A DNA stretch of 7,563 nucleotides, from assembly GCA_018400335.1 (NCBI GenBank), contig JAGYMT010000070.1:1-7563 (forward strand). Direction: 5' to 3'. Numbering within the stretch: position 1 is the stretch's first letter; each line of letters begins with the position of its first letter. Positions 1-5,729 of this stretch are shown here, one piece after another. Below the pieces are notes generated by a model that saw only the letters and a list, made by a program, of their open reading frames with translations, searched no databases and was not told where the DNA came from. Source of the DNA: Kiritimatiellia bacterium. Its GTDB lineage: Bacteria; Verrucomicrobiota; Kiritimatiellia; JAAZAB01. Position numbers and translations under genes: made by a program.

Positions 1-202
1 CACCCTTAACCGCCGCTCTTACCCGGATACCCTTACCCGACCCGCTTAACCGTTCTTTCTCTGAGACCCGAAATATCCCGTTACCGAATAATCTTATCCA
101 TCTTTCGCAAGACTTTCACCCGTTTTCCCGCGCCCCATTCTCGCTCACGCCGATACCATTTCCTACCGACAGATTCCGCGGAGGAGCCAATTTTACTTCA
201 CA
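1..202. other. Intergenic region downstream of the transporter gene, no gene seen
   Basis: This stretch lies beyond the stop codon of the minus-strand transporter gene and runs to the window edge. The plus strand is strikingly pyrimidine-rich, with many CCCTTA, TACCC and ACCCG words. Minus-strand reading frames contain only very short start-to-stop stretches. One plus-strand frame stays open from base 3 to about 305, but it has no plausible start and runs antisense into the transporter gene, so it is not called. No GC stem followed by a T run is visible to end the operon; the small CCGCGG palindrome at about 177-182 is not a terminator. The first 52 bases carry a degenerate repeat, listed separately. 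Confidence 0.6.
5..52. repeat. Degenerate tandem repeat, CTTA(A/C)CCG at 13-14 base spacing
   Basis: Four copies of an octamer are visible: CTTAACCG at 5-12, CTTACCCG at 18-25, CTTACCCG at 32-39 and CTTAACCG at 45-52. Start-to-start distances are 13, 14 and 13 bases. The outer pair are identical to each other, as are the inner pair. The spacers are not conserved. Weaker related words (GACCCG, TATCCCG, TTACCG) continue to about base 86. The array may extend beyond the left edge, which cannot be seen. The spacing is not a multiple of three, so a coding repeat is unlikely. Confidence 0.5.
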
Positions 203-1474
203 TCACGGCGCCCAGAAGATCCAGACGAACGCGCAGGATGCGGCAACCGATATGATCGTGAAAGGGAGCCCGAGCTTTACGAATTCCCCGAAGCGCACGT
301 TGTAGCCCTCCTTCTTCAGCAGACCGACGCAGACAATATTCGCCGCCGCACCGATCGGCGTGATGTTGCCGCCGATGCTGGCGCCAAGCAGCAGGCCGAA
401 CAGGTAGAGGGTCGGATCCATTTCCAGCTTCGCCGCCATGAGCATTACGACGGGCAGCATGGCGGCAAGAAACGGCACATTATCCACGAAAGCGGAAGCT
501 GCCACGGAGATCAGAACCATTACCACGAACCCCATGAAAACGTTTGTGCCCACTTGTGAAGAAATAGCGTTTGCCAGAGTTTCCGTCCAGCCGGACTCCG
601 TCAAGCCTCCCACGAGCACGAAAACGCCGACGAGGAAGAACGTGGTATCCCAGTCCAGCAACCTGATCCTGCGCAGAAAGGAACCGCGATGCGCCGCCAG
701 GTCCCAAACCACTCCGACCAGGGCGCATGACATGCAGAGCGCGCCGGCCAGCCATCTGAAACCGGGATCGGCAAACGAAGAGAGAGCCAGCGCCAGTATG
801 AGCGAGACGAGCATCACAGAGGGAATCACCGAGCGAAGCTTCTCCTCGCAGACCATTGCATTCCTCTGGCGCTCCTTTCTGAAAACCAGGTACAGAAACA
901 GGAAGGACGCAAGGGCTCCAGCCTGCACGGCAAAAAAAAGGCCCGGCCTGCCCTTGTAGACGAAAAAATCCATGAAATTCATGCGGGCAAAGCCGGCGAG
1001 CAGCATGCTGGGCGGATCCCCGATCAGCGTTGCCGCGCCCTGAAGATTGGAAGAGACGGCGATCGCTATAAGCGGCTTCACCGGATGGATATTCAGCTTT
1101 CGGGCGAGGGCAAACGCGATCGGAGCGATAATGATGAGGGTTGCCACGTTCTCGACAAATGCCGAAATAAAACCGGTCAAAGCGCAGATAAAAAGAATCG
1201 CCCGGCACGTGTTTCCGGAATGATTCACAATCTTTTCGGCCAGAACAGCCGGCATCCTGCTCTCGACAAACAGGTCCGCCAGCACGAGCGTTCCTACGAA
1301 CACTCCCATCACGTTCCAGTTAACCGACCTGAAGGCTTCAGCCGGCGACAGCACCCCGGCCGCGGTCATCAACAGTGCGCCTGCGATGGCAACCCATGAA
1401 CGGCGGCGCGGCAGCGCAACAAAGAGAATGTAAGCCGCGGCGAATATGATAAGCACTGAAAGTCTTCGATCCAT
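203..1474 (-). CDS. SLC13/ArsB/NhaD-type ion transporter (inner membrane)
   Basis: Predicted 423-residue polytopic inner-membrane transporter of the ion transporter superfamily (ArsB, NhaD, citrate and SLC13 carriers). About 10-12 hydrophobic segments cover nearly the whole chain. Two halves carry matching motifs. The first has SAFVENV at about 104-110 and NLQGAATLIGDPPS at 143-156. The second has SAFVDNV at 327-333 and GGNITPIGAAANI at 368-380. This matches the inverted-repeat design of the family, in which such loops form the ion and substrate site. The substrate cannot be assigned: Na+/H+ exchange, arsenite and organic anions all occur in relatives. The start at 1474 was chosen because the protein then opens directly with a membrane segment (MDRRLSVLIIFAAAYILF); the longer open frame runs into the upstream gene and reads as nonsense. 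It begins 10 bases after the isomerase-like gene stops, with no clear Shine-Dalgarno, so translation may be coupled. The family call is firm, the substrate open. Confidence 0.88.
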   Translation of the reverse strand: MDRRLSVLIIFAAAYILFVALPRRRSWVAIAGALLMTAAGVLSPAEAFRSVNWNVMGVFVGTLVLADLFVESRMPAVLAEKIVNHSGNTCRAILFICALTGFISAFVENVATLIIIAPIAFALARKLNIHPVKPLIAIAVSSNLQGAATLIGDPPSMLLAGFARMNFMDFFVYKGRPGLFFAVQAGALASFLFLYLVFRKERQRNAMVCEEKLRSVIPSVMLVSLILALALSSFADPGFRWLAGALCMSCALVGVVWDLAAHRGSFLRRIRLLDWDTTFFLVGVFVLVGGLTESGWTETLANAISSQVGTNVFMGFVVMVLISVAASAFVDNVPFLAAMLPVVMLMAAKLEMDPTLYLFGLLLGASIGGNITPIGAAANIVCVGLLKKEGYNVRFGEFVKLGLPFTIISVAASCAFVWIFWAP

Positions 1475-1484
1475 CGGACATATT

Positions 1485-2270
1485 TCAATCAGGAGAGACC
1501 GCGCGGGAAAGCCATTCGGCGAGAGTATCGGCATCGCGCAGAAAATTGTCGGGGCTATCGTTCTCCACGAACTCGAGCAGAACGAACCTGTCGCCCGGCA
1601 CGGACGCCGCCGCCGCGAGGTAGTCGGACCATTCCGCTTCGCCATCGGCAAGCGGGCGCCTGACGAGTTTTCCGGACTCAAACAACCAATCAAAAGCATG
1701 CAGGTGTGCCAGTTTCCGCCCCATATCGAGCAGCGTTCCGAGGCGCTGCTCGTGCGGAACCTGCGGTTGCGGCTGCCAATAACAGAAAAGGTTATCGTGC
1801 TCCGCCTCCTTCAAAAGCCGCAAGGCGGACTCACGCGTATCGGTGAGAGAGTTGCCGTGCAGCTCGAACGCCACCCTGACGCCTTCCTTCCCGGCCATCT
1901 CGGCGATCCGCAATGAATCCCCGGCCACCAGGCGCCGATAGTCGTTGTCCGCCGCGCCTGATCCGCGTTTGCCGGCCCAGACCCGGATCACCGGCGCGCC
2001 CAGCTCCAATGCGCTGTCGAGAACGGCGCGAAACGACAGCCCCTCCCCCTCGCTTTCGCCGACCCTGTAATAGGATCCGTAAGAACAATTAACCAGGCCT
2101 TCGGACTCGGAAATGGACCGGACTTCCCGAGCCCGGCGCAAGTCCCCGTGAGGAACATGAACATCCCCGCCCCACTCTATTCCTCGCAACCTGCTTTTCG
2201 CGAGCAGCGCCGCGCAATCCCCGGCGGAAAGCTGCCTGAACGTGATTGAGACTAATCCACCCTGAAGCAT
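1485..2270 (-). CDS. Sugar phosphate isomerase/epimerase-like TIM-barrel protein
   Basis: Predicted 261-residue soluble protein of the xylose isomerase-like/AP endonuclease family 2 TIM-barrel group, whose members usually isomerise or epimerise sugars using a divalent metal. Features that fit are an early strand with acidic residues (GIEWGGDVHVPHGD, about 30-43), a strand ending in AFELHGN (134-140, Glu136 and His138), a CYWQPQPQ segment (163-170), LAHLHAFDW (187-195) and a final LLEFVEND strand (231-238, Glu233). These Glu and His residues are candidate metal ligands, inferred by family analogy rather than alignment. The length is normal for the family. AAAAGGAG four bases or so before the ATG supports this start. 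It is the first gene of an apparent two-gene operon with the downstream transporter, suggesting linked uptake or efflux and conversion of one compound. Small sugar or sugar-acid metabolism is the best guess; the reaction cannot be named. Confidence 0.82.
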   Translation of the reverse strand: MLQGGLVSITFRQLSAGDCAALLAKSRLRGIEWGGDVHVPHGDLRRAREVRSISESEGLVNCSYGSYYRVGESEGEGLSFRAVLDSALELGAPVIRVWAGKRGSGAADNDYRRLVAGDSLRIAEMAGKEGVRVAFELHGNSLTDTRESALRLLKEAEHDNLFCYWQPQPQVPHEQRLGTLLDMGRKLAHLHAFDWLFESGKLVRRPLADGEAEWSDYLAAAASVPGDRFVLLEFVENDSPDNFLRDADTLAEWLSRAVSPD

Positions 2271-2274
2271 GGCA

Positions 2275-2282
2275 CTCCTTTT
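2275..2282 (-). promoter_or_regulatory. Shine-Dalgarno of the isomerase-like gene
   Basis: The minus strand reads AAAAGGAG, ending four bases before the ATG at 2270. It settles this ATG as the start, although the first residues (MLQGGLVSITFRQL) already reach the first barrel strand. Confidence 0.7.
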
Positions 2283-2299
2283 GATCGAGAAAAAGTTTC

Positions 2300-2328
2300 T
2301 TGCAATAAGCCTGTATTCGCCTTAATAT
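2300..2328 (+). promoter_or_regulatory. Candidate promoter for the TPR/T2SSE_N gene
   Basis: The plus strand reads TTGCAA (2300-2305), 17 bases, then TAATAT (2323-2328). Each box matches the sigma-70 consensus at four of six positions. The region is AT-rich relative to the flanking genes. The start site would be near 2335, leaving about 55 bases of leader with no good Shine-Dalgarno before the ATG at 2391. It overlaps the zone holding the minus-strand promoter candidate, so the two operons may compete for or share regulation. Confidence 0.4.
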
Positions 2329-2332
2329 TCAT

Positions 2333-2364
2333 TTAATACTGTGATGTATTCATCCGGCTGTCAA
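2333..2364 (-). promoter_or_regulatory. Candidate promoter for the isomerase-transporter operon
   Basis: The minus strand has a perfect TTGACA (-35 type) at 2364-2359. The -10 element is less clear. At 17-base spacing it would be CAGTAT (2341-2336); a better-looking TATTAA (2338-2333) sits at 20 bases, longer than ideal. Transcription would begin around 2325-2330, leaving a leader of about 55-60 bases. This is a motif match only, and promoter rules in this organism are unknown. Confidence 0.35.
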
Positions 2365-2390
2365 CAACAGAGTGTCCGAAAAACGAAACC

Positions 2391-3227
2391 ATGAACGAGC
2401 AAGCCCGCAAATCATCAAATGATTCGGAAGCCGAAATATGGAATGCCATCGCAGCCTTCGAGAAAATTCTTGAGGCTCTTCCCAACGACCGAGTATCCCT
2501 CGAGACGCTAGCCGACGCCTATGAAAAAGTCGGAGATCATACCCGATCGCTTGATTACGCCATCAGGCTGACCAATGTTCTCCTTGACGAATCCGAGGAG
2601 GATGATGCCCGCGAACTCCTGAGCCGGCTGCTCGCCACGGCAGCGGACGATCCCAGAGTCAAGGAGGCGGTCGAGCGGCTCAAGAAGCACACACCGGATA
2701 AGGTGATGGCGGACGTTCTGGACGACGAAGACAGCATGGCCGACCGCTCGATGAACATAGCGGCCGAGATCTCGTTTGCCTGGAATCTCCTGCAGGCCAA
2801 GAAGCTCACGCAGGAGGAATACTCGAAGGTTGTACAAGACCTTTCAGAGAACTCGGCGACGGCATCCGACACGCCCGTCTCCACGCTTCACGTCCTGACC
2901 GATCTGCACTTTCCGAACATCAATTCGGTAATGGAATTCGTTTCCGGCTCTTGCAAAACGCCTTTCATTTCACTTGCCAACTTCGATATCCGTGCATCAA
3001 TGGAATCGCAGCTTCCATCCGCCTTCGTGATAAAAAGGGGCGCAATTCTCTTCGACACGATGGGCAGCGACGCGCTTGTCGCCATACTCAACCCGTACGA
3101 CGACCAGCTTCCTATTGACGTCGAGACCGAAATCGGAAAGACATGCCACTTCTTCCTTGTCGGATCGGAGGATTTCGACAAGGCTCTGGCAAAGATAACG
3201 CAGCCTGACTCCGAGAAGGAGCGGTGA
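2391..3227 (+). CDS. TPR-like protein with GspE/PilB N-terminal (MshEN/T2SSE_N-like) domain
   Basis: Predicted 278-residue soluble, acidic protein with no signal peptide or membrane segment. Residues 14-100 are helical and TPR-like: AIAAFEKILEALPND, then SLETLADAYEKVGDH and a further helical pair. An Asp/Glu-rich link (about 104-118) follows. Residues 125-270 resemble the N-terminal domain of type II secretion and type IV pilus assembly ATPases: a helix pair, then SLANFDI, QLPSAFVIKRGAILFD (208-222), LVAILNPYDD (229-238) and IGKTCHFFLVGSEDFDKALAKI (248-269). This matches the family pattern of LP-x-x-(F/A), a vlP-like strand, A-x-x-NP-x-D and a closing helix. No Walker ATPase domain is attached, so it cannot be the motor itself. 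A role as adaptor or regulator is inferred. There is no strong Shine-Dalgarno before the ATG. It converges on the GspB-like gene with 4 bases between stop codons. Confidence 0.85.
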   Translation: MNEQARKSSNDSEAEIWNAIAAFEKILEALPNDRVSLETLADAYEKVGDHTRSLDYAIRLTNVLLDESEEDDARELLSRLLATAADDPRVKEAVERLKKHTPDKVMADVLDDEDSMADRSMNIAAEISFAWNLLQAKKLTQEEYSKVVQDLSENSATASDTPVSTLHVLTDLHFPNINSVMEFVSGSCKTPFISLANFDIRASMESQLPSAFVIKRGAILFDTMGSDALVAILNPYDDQLPIDVETEIGKTCHFFLVGSEDFDKALAKITQPDSEKER

Positions 3228-3231
3228 CCGA

Positions 3232-4062
3232 TCAATAGATGGAAGCGCCCATCCTGAGAAACCTCGTTTCGTGCTCGATCTGAAGCATTACGCCCTCCTG
3301 CTGAACATCCTTAATCGTAACGCCCTCGACCTGTCCGCCCTCCGGCACCATTACGCCGTTTATCCTGGCGGCATCCTGATCGTCCCCGAGTCCGCACAGA
3401 ACCGCGGTCAGCTTGAGACGCGGCCATTCAACGGGAGGTAGGTTCACCGGCTCCGGCGCCTTCTTCACAACCGGCTTTTTAATTTCAGGCGGAGGTGTCT
3501 CCGGTTCAACCTGCGCAACTGAAGCTATAACGTCCGGAACCGAGGCCTGTGCCGGCGCCTCCGCCGGAGCGGGTTTAACAGGCGGGGCTTCCCGCTCCGG
3601 CTCCCGAACCTCCGGCTCGGTGCCGGGTGCGGGCGCAGCAGGCTCCTTCGGAACTTCCACAAGGGGAGCTGCGACGGCATCATCCGGAACCGGGGCGGCC
3701 ACCTGAACTGCCTCCTGCTCACCGGCCGCCTCCGAGGCGACGGGCTTGCGCGATACCGCGAGCGACAGCAGGTAGATAGCGGCGCCAACCGCCAGCACGA
3801 GAAGAATGGCGATTCCGGCGACGGAAACCCAGACCCTTGACTTCGAACCTTTATCCGCCTTCTCAAGAACAACATCGTCGGCACTCTCGGATGCCTCTGG
3901 TTCCGGCTCAGACTCGGCAGACGGTTCCGGAGCGGGAGCCGGCGAATCCGGCGGTGGCGCCTCTTTCGGGATTTCCTCGCCGGCGCTCTCCACTTTTTCC
4001 GCATCCCCGGCGCCCGCGGCTTCCATTTCCTGCCGCTTCAAGGCTTCTTGAATCAGACTCAT
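3232..4062 (-). CDS. GspB-like bitopic membrane protein with Pro/Ala/Glu-rich linker
   Basis: Predicted 276-residue inner-membrane protein with one membrane span. It opens with MSLIQEALKRQEMEA, an N-terminal cytoplasmic motif I associate with GspB-like proteins next to ExeA-like ATPases. An acidic, Pro-rich cytoplasmic stretch (about 25-70), a basic patch (KGSKSR) and one hydrophobic span (about 77-101) follow. Next is a long periplasmic linker (about 105-212) rich in Pro, Ala, Glu and Val. The C-terminal domain (about 214-274) resembles the GspB/PulB C-terminal domain: LKLTAVLCGLG, then ARINGVMVPEGGQVEGVTI and a final short strand (TRFLRM). In characterised systems GspA and GspB work together at the envelope to help place the secretin. 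The ATG overlaps the upstream ATPase stop by 4 bases and has GGAGG seven bases upstream, so co-translation is likely. Last gene of the operon. The linker is low-complexity; function is inferred from domain and partner. Confidence 0.87.
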   Translation of the reverse strand: MSLIQEALKRQEMEAAGAGDAEKVESAGEEIPKEAPPPDSPAPAPEPSAESEPEPEASESADDVVLEKADKGSKSRVWVSVAGIAILLVLAVGAAIYLLSLAVSRKPVASEAAGEQEAVQVAAPVPDDAVAAPLVEVPKEPAAPAPGTEPEVREPEREAPPVKPAPAEAPAQASVPDVIASVAQVEPETPPPEIKKPVVKKAPEPVNLPPVEWPRLKLTAVLCGLGDDQDAARINGVMVPEGGQVEGVTIKDVQQEGVMLQIEHETRFLRMGASIY

Positions 4063-4868
4063 GATGAACCCTCCAGTTGCTCAATGGCCCTGATCACGCA
4101 ATTCTTGTCAATGCGCAAAGTTCCCGCCGCATAGCCCGCGAGCAGGGACACGTCGCACACCGCGTTTATGAGGCGCGGAATCCCGCCTGAATAGCGGTAC
4201 ACGCGGCGCACCGCATCGGAATCAAACAGCTTTCCATCAGCTCGCCCGGCAATCAAGAGCCTTCGCTCGATATATTGGGCCACCTCTTCCTCAGTGAGCG
4301 GCAGCAGGTGGCAGCGCACGGTGATCCTCTGCCGCAACTGGCGCAAATCGGAGGCCGCAAGCCGCTCCTTCAGCTCCGGCTGGCCGCACAGCACGATTTG
4401 GAGAAGCTTGTGCTGATCCGTTTCGAGATTCGAAAGCAGGCGCACCTGCTCGAGCACACCGGTTGATAAATCCTGCGCCTCGTCAATAATCAGCGCCACG
4501 TTGTTTCCCTCCGCCAGCTGGTCGAGCAGGAATCTGTTCAGCCGCTGCAGGTAGGTCAACCTATCGCGCCCCCTGACGGTCAACCCGAAATCATCGAGAA
4601 TCGCCCTCATAAGCTGGGTCTCGGTAAGGCAAGGGTTCAGGACAAGCGCAGTCGCGACATTGGACGGAAGTGCCGCGAAAACCGCCCTGCATATAGTGGT
4701 CTTCCCGCAGCCTACCTCGCCCGTGAGCTCGATGAACCCCTTACGGTTCTTGATCCCATAGACAAGGTGATCATACGCCTCTTGATGGTGTTTTGCAAAG
4801 AAAAGAAAACGGGGGTCCGGCGTAATATTGAATGGTTCCTCGGTAAATCCGAAATGTTTAAGGTACAC
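4059..4868 (-). CDS. GspA/ExeA-like AAA+ ATPase
   Basis: Predicted 269-residue ATPase of the ExeA/GspA group. It opens with the characteristic MYLKHFGFTEEPFNITPDP, then FLFFAKHHQEAYDHLVYGI. Walker A is GEVGCGKTT (50-58), Walker B LIIDEAQDL (126-134), a sensor-1-type segment lies around LQIVLCGQPEL (156-166), an Arg-rich LRQRITVRCHLLPL (178-191) probably includes the arginine finger, and the sensor-2 motif is GGIPRLIN (228-235). All key residues are present, so it should bind and hydrolyse ATP. It ends soon after the AAA+ lid, so it lacks the membrane span and peptidoglycan-binding domain that longer ExeA proteins carry. The neighbouring single-span GspB-like protein could supply the membrane link. 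The start is GTG at 4868, chosen because it gives the canonical N-terminus and has GGGGGA six bases upstream. It starts 30 bases after the exported TPR gene and overlaps the next gene by ATGA. Confidence 0.93.
   Translation of the reverse strand: MYLKHFGFTEEPFNITPDPRFLFFAKHHQEAYDHLVYGIKNRKGFIELTGEVGCGKTTICRAVFAALPSNVATALVLNPCLTETQLMRAILDDFGLTVRGRDRLTYLQRLNRFLLDQLAEGNNVALIIDEAQDLSTGVLEQVRLLSNLETDQHKLLQIVLCGQPELKERLAASDLRQLRQRITVRCHLLPLTEEEVAQYIERRLLIAGRADGKLFDSDAVRRVYRYSGGIPRLINAVCDVSLLAGYAAGTLRIDKNCVIRAIEQLEGSS
4069..4074 (-). promoter_or_regulatory. Shine-Dalgarno of the GspB-like gene, inside the ATPase gene
   Basis: The minus strand reads GGAGGG six bases before the ATG at 4062. It lies within the last codons of the upstream AAA+ ATPase gene (Leu-Glu-Gly-Ser-Ser-stop), and with the ATGA overlap it marks re-initiation at this start. 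Confidence 0.7.
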
Positions 4869-4874
4869 TGACAG

Positions 4875-4880
4875 TCCCCC
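4875..4880 (-). promoter_or_regulatory. Shine-Dalgarno deciding the GTG start of the AAA+ ATPase
   Basis: The minus strand reads GGGGGA, six bases before the GTG at 4868. It sits in the only real gap inside the operon (4869-4898). The GTG gives the family-typical N-terminus; no in-frame ATG does better. Confidence 0.65.
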
Positions 4881-4898
4881 GATAAAAACACGCTCTGC

Positions 4899-5729
4899 TC
4901 AATCATGCCCGTCTTCATGTCCGCAAACGAGAGGATGATGAAACAGCATCATCTTCCATATATCAGATGGCGAAGCCTTGGCCCGGCCGTTCATCTTGAG
5001 CTCGGCCACCCGGTCCCGGAGCCCCTGCCGCGCGGGAAACAGATCGAGCACCTTCGAGTAAAGCTTCACCGCCTCATCCGCGGCGTCGTCCATCTCAAAG
5101 AGCAGCCCGCGATAAGTCAGGATTGCCGCCAAATCGCTTCGATCATTCTCTTCGTCCCCGCCGGCCCGTCCGGGCCATAGCCGAAGGGCCGCATCGAGAA
5201 GCCTCTTTGAACTATCCGGATCACCCGACTTCAGCGCCAGTTTGCCCCGCTCGTAATATATCCTGTAGTCGCGCGGGTTATTCAGCTGCGCTTCCTTCAG
5301 AATGGAGTCCGCGAGATCGGGTCTTCCCGCCTCACGCGCCATCAGGAAGGCTGCAAGCGCATATGCGTCAACATTCGAAGGATCCATCCTTGATGCGAAA
5401 TAGAGCGGAGGCAGAACGTCGCCCACGCCTTCACCCTTCAGGTGGACATGTCCGGAAGGCTTGACCTGGCTGTATAATCGCGTAAAAAAATTCTCAAACC
5501 CCTGACGGTGATGATGGCCCACACCCTTGTGAAACCAGCGATCAGCCTGGCCGATAAACTCCGTGCCGAGCGCGACACGTATGGTTCCCATCACGTCCGA
5601 AAGCATTGACCTTTCATTCATTTCCACGGACCCCTCGGCCACGCGACAGGCGATCGAAAAAGCTGCGAGCCAAAGCAGCAGGAGAAACAGAAACGGAGCG
5701 GAGCGCCCGAAGAAACTGCTCGCTTTCAT
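4899..5729 (-). CDS. Exported TPR protein, possible lipoprotein, His-rich
   Basis: Predicted 276-residue envelope protein. The N-terminus has basic residues, a strong hydrophobic core (PFLFLLLLWLAAF, 12-24) and then SIAC, with Cys28 fitting a permissive lipobox; it is either a lipoprotein or a signal-peptidase I substrate. Residues about 40-100 are an unrecognised region containing ADRWFHKGVGHHHRQG (62-77) and GHVHLKGEG (93-101), rich in His. Residues about 105-245 are TPR-like helices: YFASRMDPSNVDAYALAAFL, then LKEAQLNNPRDYRIYYERGKLAL, then LLDAALRLWPG, then a last pair ending LYSKVLDLFPARQGL. The tail (264-275) again has His and one Cys. No enzyme motif is seen, so it is probably a protein-interaction scaffold. 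The ATG overlaps the permease stop by 4 bases and has GGGGAG seven bases upstream. Gene unnamed; a link to the ABC exporter and the GspA/GspB pair is inferred from the operon. Confidence 0.82.
   Translation of the reverse strand: MKASSFFGRSAPFLFLLLLWLAAFSIACRVAEGSVEMNERSMLSDVMGTIRVALGTEFIGQADRWFHKGVGHHHRQGFENFFTRLYSQVKPSGHVHLKGEGVGDVLPPLYFASRMDPSNVDAYALAAFLMAREAGRPDLADSILKEAQLNNPRDYRIYYERGKLALKSGDPDSSKRLLDAALRLWPGRAGGDEENDRSDLAAILTYRGLLFEMDDAADEAVKLYSKVLDLFPARQGLRDRVAELKMNGRAKASPSDIWKMMLFHHPLVCGHEDGHD

Noticed and set aside
1..52. Telomere-like or CRISPR-like array
   Set aside because: The repeats are only 8 bases with 5-6 base gaps; this fits neither CRISPR repeat-spacer sizes nor known telomere repeats.
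3..305. Plus-strand frame open across the left edge
   Set aside because: It has no start, is Pro/Leu/Ser-rich because of the pyrimidine-rich DNA, and runs antisense into the transporter's conserved end.
438..959. Plus-strand open frame of 173 codons
   Set aside because: It lies antisense inside the transporter gene, whose membrane segments and family motifs are clear. The translated product is low-complexity, rich in Ser, Thr and Arg, with no recognisable domain.
480..1208. Minus-strand open frame of 242 codons
   Set aside because: It is the transporter gene read in another frame; the product is Arg/Gly-rich with no membrane pattern.
1475..1699. N-terminal extension of the transporter gene
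   Set aside because: These codons overlap the 3' end of the isomerase-like gene in another frame and give a Ser/Arg-rich sequence unlike any transporter N-terminus.
3209..3221. CTCC-GAGAA-GGAG hairpin as a terminator
   Set aside because: The stem is only four pairs, lies inside the plus-strand gene and has no T run after it.
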